From: Sipunculus nudus
Lineage: Eukaryota > Annelida > Sipuncula > Golfingiida > Sipunculidae
Assembly (NCBI GenBank): GCA_026874595.1
Contig: CM049322.1
Span: forward strand, 23,037,400 to 23,101,399
Reading direction: 5' to 3'
DNA: 64,000 nt
A program made the translations under genes and the position numbers. Shown piece by piece: positions 1 through 12,480 of the stretch; the stretch's first letter is position 1; every line of letters begins with the position of its first letter. Below the pieces are notes generated by a model. It did no database searches, was not told the DNA's origin, and worked only from the letters and a program-made list of their open reading frames with translations.

Positions 1-59
1 ATTTGTCAAACCACTGCGGAGATATGAGTGATTTTACCCCAAGGCAGACGAACAGAAGG

Positions 60-260
60 ACACTGTGCAGAGAGGAAAGGTCAGAGGTCAACCCAAATTA
101 GTTCACATAAGACCCGATAATTGCTGTAAGTTTCGGAAAAATCCGTCCAGTAGTCTCAGAGGGGTTCTCCGGAAACGAACGCGGCGGCGGCGGCGGCGGA
201 ACCGGGTCAAAAACATAGTATCCGCAAAACTTTGTTTTGGCGGATACAGTTAATCATTCA
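60..260 (+). repeat. Probable dispersed-element fragment with (CGG)n and terminal hairpin
   Basis: Contains a (CGG)6 run (about 181-198) followed by a hairpin. TATCCGCAAAAC (219-230) pairs with GTTTTGGCGGATA (234-246), with a 3-nt loop and one bulged G. A hairpin-ended sequence of this style resembles the ends of small mollusc dispersed repeats. The arginine-rich ORF across it is an artefact of the CGG run. Confidence 0.4.
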
Positions 261-861
261 TGCCTTCCTCACATTTACCTGTTCTTTAAACGTCCAACAA
301 CAGTAACCAAACATCATCAAAAACCTGAATTCCGGTTCGCAAATAAAAAAAAAATCGTCACTGACCAGGTCTTCAAGATCAACATTTATACCGGTGAGTG
401 AATTTCGGTATGAAGAGATGTTAAAAATTGTACATATCTTATTGAGACTGAAATTCTATATTTTTTTACTTGGTTTATTAAAAAAAAAATAACACAACAT
501 TCTTCTTCTCAGTTAATACATCTCCCCAACCCCAGTAAAAAGCCGGTATATCCGGGTTTATCAGCTAGTATTTCTATATAGCAATTTATAGGGTTAGTAA
601 ATAAAAGGTATATAGAATCGTTCGGTTATTTTTTTTCTTCAATCATCGAACATGATTTAACAATCAATGTCGACCACTGAACCGCATACTTTGAACCAGC
701 TCTTAAGTTTGACTGTCAGTGTCAGGAGACGTATATATGACGGTTGCACCCACCTCACGGGGAGAACATACAAACCATATCAAAACGTACAAAATGCTCA
801 AAGTGCGTCCTAGAATGTTAGTGCATTGGCGGCGAAACGAAATGTTCAATATACATTCATG

Positions 862-919
<58 letters not shown>

Positions 920-1187
920 GGGCGGTGGCCTGACCCAAATGGCAGGGGAGGGGGGGGGGGGGCGCAGTAATTAAGCGGATGCGAGGTAACAAAAGCCCCC
1001 TCCAACGGTGCGGAAACTTTTGGAAAAAACTGTATGTATACCACTGCATTCTGGTGCATTTTTGCTGTCAATACTGGTCAATGATGACTTAGAAAAAAAA
1101 GAATATTTCAATTTGCAATATTTTTTTTGCACCTCAAATCCTAGCCCCCCCCCCCCCCTTCCCCCCCCCCCCCCGAGGCTACGGACT

Positions 1188-1227
<40 letters not shown>

Positions 1228-1754
1228 ATATATAATATATAATATAATAATATATGTATACGCACTTATGGGGTTGATATGCCCCCCCCCCCTCCCGCCG
1301 CCTATGTAGTGTGACTGCCTTCTGAAAACATGCGAAAAACAAATACAGGTGGCAAGTATACAGGTAAGGGGGCAGATGCCAGGGTCACACTGACGGTTTC
1401 CCTGCCCATCGACCTTGTGACTTTCCACTTTAACCTGCCCCGTCAGGCGGCCAGCCAGAACACATGGCGGGACGCGGGGTGCGGCCGGATTTGTCTAGTT
1501 TAATGGCCGCTTTATGGGTCGGTAGTTATTGTGGTAATATAAGTCCGCCCACTACAGGTACCACAGGTGATGACATTAACAGCCTCCTACACAGAAGTGA
1601 TGCATGGACCTGCCGTCATCTGTCCTCCGTTGAAGCAACTGATTATGTTAGCACAATGCAATTCGTACAGTTAGCGAATTCAAGCAAATTCCCCTATACA
1701 CAAAATACTTCACTTATCGCTGAATTTTTCACTTGCATGTACACACCTGGCCGT

Positions 1755-1791
<37 letters not shown>

Positions 1792-3349
1792 ATTTGATAC
1801 AATATTTTTAGATAGGAATATATTAATACATTAAATTTATGTTAAATATAAAGTGTTACTTTCCTTGGGCATCCAGGGAAACGGGGGAATTAGCTCCACG
1901 TAGATTTATGTATACATCCATGTTTTCTGGTTCACATTTTCTCAACCAATCATGATCAATCATGATAAAGTCCATCCACATGGTAATAATAAAGTTTATT
2001 CTCTATTTAGTTCACAAATTCAAATGTATATCCAAAATATTAAAGGTTGACATTTCTTACTACAAAAATGATCATAAGATCTTCCTTAAAAACGTTTCTA
2101 ATCTAATAATATGACGCTTTATGAAGTAAAATAAAAACAGAACAGAGTCCTGCGATGTCTAAAAGTGCCTAAAAGTGCCTGTCTGTCCGAGGCCTGTAAA
2201 GCCCTTAAGTTCATGTCCCTAATCCTGACTAACCAACCAGATGCTTGATTTAAGCTACTGAATATTATAATACTGACCTAAAACAAGCATTAAAAATACT
2301 GTCCATTTAGAACTAAGAAAAGTCTTGACCATCCATATAATCTAAATATATTATCATAATAAACTTACTAAAGTCTTATATAAAATGACAAATCTGCTTG
2401 ATAAGTGAAGTTGACAATCTAAGGATCAAGTTGCTCGGTTGAGGAGCAATGTTAAACAATCCTAAACACAGACTATCACTCAAATGTAACCCCTGTCAAC
2501 GCAGGGTGACCAGCCGCTGTCCAGGAAAGGGCTATCTGCACTGTAGAACCTGTATTATACCAAGCTGAACTAAAAAGTATCAAGAATTTGTGGTTATTTG
2601 ACCCTATAATCACCATAATCATAACAAAAGTATATGAACAAATTGTAACAAAAAACAATCAGCAAACATGTTTCGCTACAAAGCAAAAATATATAGACAG
2701 GATGGCAGAACATATCCATATTAAATATCTAACATCGCCTTATGCCTGTCAAGGTTTTTAATTTAATTTTATTTATATTTTGTCAAACGTTGGCATATCA
2801 TGTTTACACAGAACGCATATGTTATTACATATTTACAAGGGGAGCGGTATTGAAGAGAGTCAAACAGACACCCTGACTGTTTATCCAGTTAAGTTGGCTA
2901 TTAAAACACGATTACATTAGGGGATTCCCCTGTGCTGATATCAAAGTGGGCAGACCTCATACAGCCAGTCACGACAGCACAGTAATCTGTCTGCAGCATC
3001 CGGGACGCTGCATGACAGTCACTGCAGCAGGGAGTCAGACCATCAGATGCAACAATAAGAACAGCAGAGAGCAGTACTGCGCAGATAGTCCTCCCAGCAT
3101 CTCCACATGTCTGTGTGTCCCTGTTTCTCTGTAGGTCTGAACATAGGCCTATGTTTTTCTGCAATATATGTTCCCATGTATTTGTGTATTTCTGTCAATA
3201 TATATGTCCGTACGTTCTGTCTGTCTCCCGGTATACATGTATATGTGTTTCTGCGTAGATTTGTCTGTACACCTGTTTGTCCATATGTCTGTGTACTTTT
3301 GTCCCTGTCAGTGGATGTGTATGTGCTTGTAATACACCAGATATTGACA

Positions 3350-3390
<41 letters not shown>

Positions 3391-3840
3391 GCGTGTGGCC
3401 TAATGACATTAGAATTGTAAACCAGTACAATATTCGGCCCAGTATTAAAAAGAAACTAAGAATTTCACTGATTATACACAGGGGTAACGGGTGTGTTTGT
3501 TATTTTGTTGCCATGGTGTCGTGTGAACCTATATGGTTGATGAGAGCTGTTAATGAACATTTTCTTATACCAAGATTTATAATAAAGAGGGGACTTGACG
3601 TATTAATAGTTCTTTGACAAGGTCTTGTGAAGGGAAAAAGTAACATTCTTCATAAACCTTTAATCCTGACACTGAAACAATCCCCTAACACTGGCAGAAA
3701 CCTCTGTAACAGATTTACGGCACGATACCTGTACTGAAGAAAAAAAACCTTGGACTTTCTATATAACAGTGCTGGAATATTGCAAAGTCATCGGATTCAC
3801 GAGTGTGGGACTGCTACAATGAGCGCAGCCACCATCTCAA
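261..3840. other. Gene-free region with microsatellites and homopolymer runs
   Basis: No supported gene. Holds (TA)n at about 866-915 and 1188-1254, poly-G at about 950-962, poly-C at about 1146-1174 and 1281-1294, (CA)n at about 1758-1789 and (CT)n at about 3354-3384. The stretch 3100-3320 is a degenerate TGTCTGT/TGTATGT-rich tract. ORFs here follow these low-complexity sequences. Confidence 0.6.
866..1260. repeat. Inverted pair of (TA)n / poly-G cassettes
   Basis: The left arm is (TA)n then a short linker then poly-G (to about 962). The right arm is poly-C (1146-1174), linker, (TA)n (to about 1254), that is, the same order inverted. The linkers are related: TCAGGGCGGTGGCCTGA on the left matches TCAAGTCCGTAGCCTC when the right arm is read on the minus strand. 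This suggests two copies of one element end facing each other. Confidence 0.45.
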
Positions 3841-3852
3841 TAGACTCGCCAG

Positions 3853-3875
3853 ACACTTGGTAGGTTGCCAAGTGT
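3853..3875. repeat. Short inverted repeat upstream of the promoter
   Basis: ACACTTGG (3853-3860) and CCAAGTGT (3868-3875) are perfect inverted copies separated by 7 nt. They lie about 190 bp upstream of the TATA box of the syncollin-like gene. This could be a factor-binding palindrome; no function is known. Confidence 0.4.
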
Positions 3876-3904
3876 AGGGTAACAATGCTATGCCCAACTG
3901 CCCC

Positions 3905-4067
3905 GTCACGGGGAATTCCCACTTACGTGACAAGTTATAACTCTAACCCAAAATTGGCCGGAAACCTGGTCAGTTGGGAAGCCCTACTTGTGACGTCACG
4001 GGAATCCCGCTTGATTTCCAAGATTCCCGTGCGTAACCGGTATCCTGTTAGCCAATGGTATATATAG
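3905..4067 (+). promoter_or_regulatory. Core promoter of the syncollin-like gene (kappaB-like, CRE, CCAAT, TATA)
   Basis: A TATA box (TATATATAG, 4059-4067) lies 3 nt after a CCAAT box (4052-4056). Transcription would start near 4090-4100, giving a 5' UTR of about 200 nt. Upstream is a perfect CRE (TGACGTCA, 3991-3998) and three kappaB-like motifs: GGGAATTCCC (3911-3920), GGGAATCCC (4000-4008) and an inverted ATTCCCGT (4023-4030). The blocks at 3905-3920 and 3995-4008 are near-identical direct repeats. ACGGGAAT (3998-4005) and ATTCCCGT (4023-4030) form an 8-bp inverted pair. Such a cluster suggests inducible expression, by inference only. The very short CCAAT-TATA spacing is unusual. Confidence 0.6.
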
Positions 4068-4302
4068 AGGACAAGATGAAATGTCACATTAAACAAACAC
4101 TGTACAGAGGAAAACGTCGTCAGAAGTGGCCTGCGAGAGAAAAAGACGAGAGAAAACCAATCTGAAAACAAAACAATTTGAAGAAAAAAAATTGCCGAAA
4201 AAACAAAATCACAAAGGCAAGTAACTTTGACAAAATCGTCTGCATTCAAGCTTAATTGCTGTCAAGAGAACCAATCAGTTCTGAAAAAAAATCTGCAAAA
4301 AA

Positions 4303-4752
4303 ATGGAGCAGCTTATATTGATGACGTCATTGATAATGACTTTCCTTGGACTGTCCGTGGCCCAGTGTCCACAGCCCTGGGAGCTGCCAGATCAGGTTGG
4401 CGACCGGACATTTTGCAGCAGAGTTTACGAGCACAGTCACAGTCAAGAAGACAAGTCCTGCCGTGGTAAGTCTCTCAGCCTGTATCATGGCGACAAAGTT
4501 TATCGTCTTGGCAGCGTCTTCAATGATAAAATATCGTCTGTGGTGGTTCAATATGGCTGCCGGTTGATCGTCTGGGAACATTCCCACCACAAAGGTCACA
4601 AACACGCTTTCTGGGCCGGTGTCCACACGTCTCTCAACTCTGTAAGGAGGGGGTTCTGGGCATGGCACAACTGGAATGACGTCATTTCATCCTACGAGTG
4701 TGTTTGTCAACATGGCATCATTCCTGCCCTCCGAAGATCGCGCGTGCATTGA
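4303..4752 (+). CDS. Syncollin-like small secreted protein (beta-gamma-crystallin-type fold)
   Basis: A single uninterrupted 149-codon ORF starts at an ATG in good context (A at -3, G at +4). Residues 1-20 form a hydrophobic signal peptide ending in SVA, followed by QCP. The mature part has cysteines at 22, 38, 53, 86, 133 and 135. The segment CRLIVWEHSHHKG (86-98) fits the aromatic-x6-Gly Greek-key motif, FWAG (103-106) and RRGF (115-118) follow, and WNDVISSYEC (124-133) closes the domain. The order CP, G-x-RT-x-C, LSL, ISS-x-x-V, C-x-L-x-VW, AG, RRG, W-x-x-x-IS and C-x-C matches what I recall of syncollin, a roughly 134-residue zymogen-granule lumen protein of vertebrates. The tail after C135 (14 basic residues' worth of sequence, ending RRSRVH) is extra. 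No intron is needed. Inference: a secretory-granule or extracellular protein. A generic beta-gamma-crystallin-domain protein is the alternative. The secreted nature is firm; the family is fairly likely but not searched. Confidence 0.8.
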   Translation: MEQLILMTSLIMTFLGLSVAQCPQPWELPDQVGDRTFCSRVYEHSHSQEDKSCRGKSLSLYHGDKVYRLGSVFNDKISSVVVQYGCRLIVWEHSHHKGHKHAFWAGVHTSLNSVRRGFWAWHNWNDVISSYECVCQHGIIPALRRSRVH

Positions 4753-5035
4753 AGAACCACCAGAATGTGGTACGGGTTACGTCACATACCGTCCGACGAT
4801 GATGTCACAAGTCCACCTTTCGGCAGTCTTCGTGAGCAGCCATGAATGCATAGGTGTCGTTGGGCTGGTTCCAGATGCACACTGAATGTACTACCTGTGC
4901 CGTGCAGGTACCTCCGTTCTGTTGTGTACACGTATTACTGAATGTTGCAATTTGTCTTCGTAACAACGTGTGGACTCAGTAAAATCCATGGCGTGAGCGT
5001 CTAAATGGTGCAACATAAAATGCAGTGTTGTGAAG

Positions 5036-5041
5036 ATTAAA
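5036..5041 (+). terminator. Candidate poly(A) signal of the syncollin-like gene
   Basis: ATTAAA is the first plausible poly(A) hexamer downstream of the stop codon at 4750-4752 and implies a 3' UTR of about 300 nt. An AATAAA also occurs near 5558. The choice between them cannot be made from sequence alone. Confidence 0.4.
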
Positions 5042-5205
5042 TACGAAAGTTTTAAGTGCGAAATTCATACAAACAGATTATGATCAGCTTATATATATAT
5101 ATATAAACCTACGCAGCATGTTTATATATTAATGTATGGCTTGATTATCGTATATATCTGGGTCAGATATATACTGAAAACAGTATCACGTGACTAGTCG
5201 TTTTG

Positions 5206-5246
<41 letters not shown>

Positions 5247-5967
5247 ATTAATTTAAAATTTTATTTAGCAAGCTCTTTAAGATGGAATATTTGTCATAGT
5301 AGACCGTTATACCGGAATATAGAGGCGGTCTGTAGTGTGGTGTTTACATGACGCCATACTGTATGGTATAGTAATGATCTCGCAATCAGAACGCATTAAC
5401 TTTGTGATATGTCATTTTATTGGTAATTTCTGGAGGCATTCTTTATTTTAGATTTTAACTACATGATTCTACAACAGTATACCTATATGCCATGACGTAT
5501 ACGTATTTATATATGCTGTCTTAGATGTCGATAAAACAGAGTTGGTCACGGTGTTAATAAAAAGTAAGAAGACTAAACATATTGAGATTGTTTATTTATG
5601 TTGTCAGCTCATGTTTATTTATTAACTGTATTTATATCGATATTATTGAACAAACCACTGTGTGTAAGTATTATTTAAGGTGAAGCCTAATATTAAACTT
5701 ACAAACACGAAAATTTGCTTTGAATATGTTTATACACGTTTGTTGACTATTGTTCTGTGATCTTGTGATTTTGTTTAAAGCAACATGCTGAATTTTATTA
5801 ATTAGATATACGGTATTTACTTGTTAACAATCGTTATCGGAGTAAAGCGTGGAGGTTAATAAAACATTGTACCATCCTAGTTTATATATTTTTATCTCTT
5901 TTAGTCATTATTTGCACCTGTATCACCTATTTACTGTTCCTCAAATACAACAGAGGACTATATGTAT

Positions 5968-6001
<34 letters not shown>

Positions 6002-7442
6002 ATGAGAGAGAGAAAAGAAAGAAAGAACGAAGGGAGATTTTGGGCGAATGTATAGATGGTTTTGACCGGAGTGTTTGCTTCTTACCATTACATATAGATT
6101 GTAATTCGCACACCGTACATTCAGATGAGCAAATTCAGAAAAGTTAAATATTAGTTGCAGCACCCCCACCCCCCAATTAAATTTGAGGAAGCACGATCAG
6201 TGGCCACCTCTATTGGAAGGTTCTGCATCAATTCATTCATTGCCTCGTACTTGTCTCGTCAGAATAGCCTTCTTGTCTTTTTTTCATTTATGATAAGGAT
6301 ATATATAATATGTTTCCCCCGATTACATCTTTGTGGCTTAATGTCTTTAATGCCTTTTACAGCTTGGCTATCTGTTTCTATGATCGCAAATTGAAGAAAC
6401 GAGGTTCCAAAATAGCAATAAAGTCTATCCTTTGTTCCGAAAAAAAGAAAACCGAATTTGATCAAATTAGAACTTAATGTCTTTTGCTGTATGCTTAGTT
6501 TTACTACAGTTCAACCAAAATAACAAAAACAGGTATTAAAGGTGTAATGCAGGACAATATGCCTATTTATGAACAGGGACAGAATCTCGAAATGTTAATG
6601 CATGATTGCCAAATTCCTACATATATTTCTATCATAGGTTATATGTCAGCTTGGTCAAAGTTAAGAAGTAGGGTGTTGTTTATTAGAAGCATATTGTCCC
6701 AGTAAATTACATTTTGACAAACAAGGAAGGGGGAGGTGTCCCTTCAATTGCTAGGTTAAGTTTTATAACGTCACACTGCCACTTGCGACAACACTATTAT
6801 AACGCTAAAGAAAAAATGAGCTTATCAGGTGACCTGTGTCATAGCACATGGTTAAGTATCCCAGGCGTGCATTTAATAAAACCAGTGACAAATGAACAAC
6901 GACGCTCAGCCGACATGCATGATCTGTGACATTACAGCTTAACATTCACAACTGCTAGTAATAATTTTGAAGAACCTGCAGCGTCCATGTTGTGACGCAA
7001 CTAATATTTGTGATAAATCCCAAAATAACCATAGAACTGAGAAAAAAAAACGTATGCAAGGTACCGTACACTACTGTCGTACTGGTTATTTTTAGTTTCA
7101 GTAGCACAGCAAATTACTACAAAATTACTCAAAAGGGAGATACTGAAGTAAAAAGTCACTTTTGTTTCCTGTTTAAAAAAATGCATATTTTGTTGAAAAT
7201 GACAGAGAAATTTGTCTAATATCCTCATCTACATTTATAATTCAAAGCCAAATACACAAGTGAAAGTTAATATGAACAAGCATGACTAATTTTAAGGTAA
7301 TCTATGCATTATTTGTAGGATTTTTGTTTGATAAAACTGGACTATTTATCGTGAAATTAGATATTTGATATTAGCTTTTTGTATAGTTTATCAAATTTAC
7401 TTTCAAATTTTGCGCGAATCACAGGTCTTACAGATCTATATA

Positions 7443-7497
<55 letters not shown>

Positions 7498-10400
7498 CAC
7501 CTTTATGCAATTTTATAATCGAAAGTCAGATATCCTAATGCAGAGTTTTTAAAGTATCAGTCGTCGGTCTCCAAATCTTTGTTTAACTGTTAAAAAACAG
7601 ATGGCGCTGCGTGTTGTTCCCACAACAAAGAAAGCAATCAAAGATGAAAAGAATGTCTAAATCTAAATCCCAATCTATGCATTAAGTTCTGAGATATTTT
7701 GGTGAGATTTTTAAATAGAGAATTTGGCATATCTTTTTTTTTCATAAAATTTGAAAACAGAGAGGGTTGTATGTGTAAATGAGGTACATTATTTCAGGTA
7801 AATTCTTGTTCATCACCCTGAAACATAAGGGTCTGACGTTCAAGAATATTGCTTAACAGTTAATTTTCGTTGCATAACTCGCAGAATAAGTCACTGTGAC
7901 AAAATGTTGGGTCTTCAGGGAGATTTTACTAGGAACTCGGCGGATTATAGCAAAAACGATCTGGTCACGGTTTTATAGTTATGATTTTTGCATGCTATAC
8001 TATAGCGCTAATGTACAGAGGACGGAAGATGAAGGACAAAGCCCCATTGTTTAACTGATAGTCAGCGGACGATATAAAATCAGCAATGCTGATTGTTTTT
8101 TGCTGATTTGCCATTTCATAGATTTCACCAAGGAAAAGATAGAGATTAAGTTCATCCACGGTAACATAAGCACATCCAAACCGCAACAACAGGAGCTCAA
8201 AATCAATATACACAGGTCGAATACTAACGAAATTTCATACTCCGTAAAAAAGGACATGATGGATATTAAAGATAAAGAGCATCGAAATGACCGGTATGAA
8301 ATGACACGTTATGTTTGTCGAAAACACTTTATTTTACTTTGTATAAGGACAGAGTACACGAAATGATGGAAGCGCTAGTAAAGACCGCGCATACATGCAA
8401 TGAAAAAAAAAACACCGATTGAACAAATATAAGAAATGACGTCTGAATGATTGAATCAAGCAAACAAATATAACACATCACCCGTGTGTGTAATGAGAGA
8501 TTTAAAGAATTAAACAAAATGTACTAACCACTGAAAAATGCACCGTGGAAAAACTGGAGGTTATTAAACACAAAAGTAACTGTCCCGCTGTTCTGACCTC
8601 TCGTGACGCATTTATCCTAAAGAAGAAATTAGTTGTTCAAAGGCATACATAGTAAAGATGTAAACATATAATTGCATGCTCATTACAAGCTATACCTTGC
8701 GTTTTGAACTTTAAATTATCCTCAAGCCTCTAATACAGAATGCATACAATCACATGTACATTTTGTGCGAACAAATACTTCGTATACGGATATAACAGAC
8801 ACTTATTAAGAATTAAATTATAACAGTCCAGTTTCACGATTCCTCCACATGCAACTTGGTAAACATGTGATAGGCCATGGCAATGCCTTTCGGAACTTCG
8901 TGAGACCATCTTTTGTGCTGAGAACATATCACTTGCATAATCTTATAATATATATAAAACCAGGAACCAGATAGGGAGGGGAGCTGTGAAATTGAGCTAA
9001 ATGGTAAATGTAATCGCCCTCCCACGACAGAAATACGATGGTGAAAACAGTGGTTTCGTGTGGATCTATATTACTTTACATATAAACATAGAAAATCTCT
9101 TACCATTCACAAAGGAGTTTAGGGCAATAAAGACAATGATGTTTGAGGTTTTTGTGTTAAACTGCTGGATTTTTAAAGACTCAGTGCGGACATGAATTCT
9201 GTCAAAGTGTAACATGCTTAGTGCAAATATATATTTTATGATATTTAAATTTAAGGAATTAAAAGAGCACTCTGAATCGGAGGGGCAAAAATGTATTGTA
9301 AAGGCGTCAAGAGATACCGCCGATACCTGGAGAAGTCCTACTATTGCAGACATCTGTCCGATCACGTGACCTTTATTGCAACCTTCTCTGTTGACGTCAC
9401 GCTATTCTGTTTTTAGGATTAAATACACCCAACCACTGACACTATAAATCTGGATTTTTATTTACCACAGTAACTGTGTAAAACTTCCCGCTGCGTCTTC
9501 CACACAAAAAAGAAACGTGCATACATATATAAAGACGTAGACTCTTGGAGAAGACCAGACAGCATTTACATCAAACAACGAACATCCATGCTGTGACAAC
9601 AAAACATCGTGTCATACATCTTGTTTATTTGTGCAACATCGTCCGTATACTCTACTAATGCGTTGCCTGTAAAGACGTTAACATCATTCGGTATATGACA
9701 CACGTGTTTAATACATGTCAAGTATACACCGGACTCGGGGGAAAAAGAAACCACCAGTAGCTCATGATCCCCCGTCCACATATCTTTACACCATCATAGA
9801 AACAAGGTTTGTAACCGAGTAAGGAGTCTTAAAGACATATAGAATCGGCAAACATTCATTATAAAACGCATACTGCAACGCAGCTTCGATGCTAACAAAT
9901 GTATTTCCATTAAGAAAAAAAATAAGCACTCGCGTACAGTTTAAAAGAACATATGGCACAATGAGATATAAAATGAAGCATAGCCAACATAATGCCCAGA
10001 TTGTTGCTCGTCATGAAGAACAACTACAGGTCACAGCTGTTTAAATGCATTAAGTCTTTCTTGCCTCAAGTTCCTGGTCTTTATACACTGGCTTTTGTCT
10101 GGTGTATGCTATTTTTTCTATTGATTTCAAGTGGGCTTCCAGACGTCCAGATTCGCCCGAATACAATCTGGACATCAAACCAGCATGCGGAAACAAAAGT
10201 CCTGACACGGATTGACACGACAGTCGCGTGTGGACATCCATAGCGGTGCCACCTGCCCTAAACTCTCCTTACACTTTTTTGTTTGTTACTCATTGAGAGC
10301 ATTCCAAATATTACGACCTTGTCTAAATCATACACCAAGGCGCATGAGTTAATTCTCTAATTTTAATTACCCTCTGTCTCCGTCTTTTACATCTAATCTT

Positions 10401-11433
10401 AATGTATTAGCGTGTCCCCATGGTCACTTCTGCATATTCACTCTTCGGTTATTTTGTTGCCATTTTCTTTACAAATATCATTGAGTATCTACATTCAAAC
10501 ATTGGTTTAACACCATGCAAGACGTCATGCGATGTTTGTACGAAATGTCGTTCTTAACCCAGCCGTTCCACAAAATGTGTACCGTTCTGCCAGACAATGA
10601 CAGCAATATAATCACTCGTGTACAATAAAATGAGTTTACTTGTGAGTACCCAAAACATTTCTTGAATTTGAAATCTGAAATCCTTTCATGTGTCGCATAA
10701 TTTGAAATTAGATTTCAATGAAATTCAATATATTTCTCTTTCTCTTGAAATCTCATGGAAACACGATTGCTTCGAGATAAATATCTAACAAACAGCCAGG
10801 TGTTACCATTAACATTTTTGCACCGAACTTTTAGTACATTTGAGTAGTGTATAGGTGCCTACTGAGCCTGACGAGTGAGTACATTTGTGGGACGGCATGG
10901 GTAACTTTGTGCGCCGGAACAATCACAGAAAACATCGTCCAATAACCATTCACTTCATTATAACTAACACCAAAATATATACACACATATAACTATGTAT
11001 ATATACAAACAAATATGAGGAATATTCATGTGTACATCTACATCCGTGTACATGAATACCCAGATACTGATTATATATAAGTCAGTACTCTGCCCTGTAT
11101 TTACATGTTTATCAATGTTCTCTTTATGACCAGGGATTTTTTTTTACCATGTGAAACCTTTTATTATCACTTTAACGGAAATATGTGATCCTCTCCTGAA
11201 AACGAACATGAGAGCATGGATTCTATACTATCCCAGAATACATAGGGATATTTGGTAAATGTTATTTTTATTGGCGAAATATTTTAAGAAGATAAGCACT
11301 GAAACAATTAGCACACTCGGTATGAAAAAAAAATGGCACTTAATATTTAAAAGTTTAATAAAATTATCCTCTTAGCAGAATAAATCAATGTCGGTAAAAT
11401 GTCTTATTCTTGTAACCCAAAGTTCTTTTCCCT
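5042..11433. other. Intergenic region, no gene recognised
   Basis: AT-rich sequence between the syncollin-like gene and the 3' side of the nuclear receptor. Contains (TA)n at about 5207-5244 and 7439-7496 and a (TG)n/(AG)n tract at about 5968-6010. Scattered 60-100 codon ORFs show no domain, no splice context and no protein-like composition. Part of 11.4-12.5 kb may be receptor 3' UTR. Confidence 0.6.
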
Positions 11434-11727
11434 TTATACATGTAAAACAATTTTAACGTCTCTGACCTCATGATGAGAAGTCACACTCGCTACCACGAGA
11501 AAACTGACAAATGAAATGAGAAATGTGAGTGCATGCACAAAGATTTCTTGATAATACAGAGTTGTGACGCCGACCACCAAAACCAGGAGGACGGCAACAC
11601 GAGTCCTACAGCAGACGACATACTGAGCATGCGCGGTGACTCGGGAATGCACAACACGGTCACAATCACTGACGGCGACCTTCAAACACAGCATCGACAC
11701 AATCTTCTGCCAACACAGCGTTTCCAT
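11434..11727 (-). CDS. Candidate small two-helix membrane protein (97 aa), uncertain
   Basis: The ORF begins at a textbook ACCATGG context (ATG at 11727-11725) and runs 97 codons to TAA. Two hydrophobic stretches, VAVLLVLVVGVTTLYY and ALTFLISFVSFLVVASV, could be membrane helices separated by a short loop. The N-terminal part is cysteine-rich. It lies about 750 bp downstream of the nuclear receptor stop on the same strand, so it may simply be inside a long 3' UTR. ORFs of this size occur by chance in a window of this length, and no family is recognised. Confidence 0.2.
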   Translation of the reverse strand: METLCWQKIVSMLCLKVAVSDCDRVVHSRVTAHAQYVVCCRTRVAVLLVLVVGVTTLYYQEIFVHALTFLISFVSFLVVASVTSHHEVRDVKIVLHV

Positions 11728-12480
11728 GGTGTCCAAACATTACATCACTAATAGCACAAACAATTTCACAAGGTCACGTGTTTCCATAACTACCGCAGCG
11801 TCCATAGCAACCCCATGCTGAATGAATTTCTGACACGATGAACACGTACGAACGTCTAGTTACTAGATAAGTATGTACAATTGTAGAACATATGTTGGTC
11901 CATACAAAAATGTTACAAGGGTATAAATCCATTTGTGCGATAAAGCCTGTGTCCCGCTCCAGGGATCTCCTAGTTAACTTATTCCCTTTGCACGACATGT
12001 TTCTGTTTTTGCGCTCCTTGACGATTCAGCATGTTCCGCCAGGTTTTATCACGGTTCCCTCGATGCGACTCGGTATCGTGGTCATGGCATCATGCAGGCC
12101 GGAACATGCGTGCGTGTATGTGCATATGCAATTTCAGTCAAGCCTTATGTAGATGATAGCCCTTCGGATGGCTTAATTTATAACTTTAGAGATTCAGCTA
12201 AGATTAAGTTAGTCCGCATACCATGTTGCCAGATTTCGCCGTTGCTGTGGTCTTGTTATATCGCCACTAAATCTATCATAGATCCGTCTACCATAAACTA
12301 CTAGCAATTAAGTGCCGTCTACCCTAGAACAGCTTGAAATAAATTGAAAAACGTCATCAGCAATGTATTTACTGCATTACCAGCAACACCAATACTTGTT
12401 AGCAGAACAGCCTCGGGAGAAGTTCAAAATTCTTTGGCGATTGTATCGTTCTCTTGCTGACAGGGACAAGACCCGGCAAC

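Noticed and set aside
3107-3403. 98-codon ORF rich in Val, Cys, Tyr and a Ser-Leu run
   Set aside because: It follows a degenerate TGTCTGT tract and a (CT)n microsatellite; low-complexity artefact.
4227-4469. 80-codon ORF overlapping the syncollin-like start in another frame
   Set aside because: It begins with TTG rather than ATG and overlaps the well-supported secreted-protein frame.
9566-9781. 71-codon minus ORF with acidic, protein-like composition
   Set aside because: Length is within chance expectation for this window and no supporting splice or poly(A) context was found.
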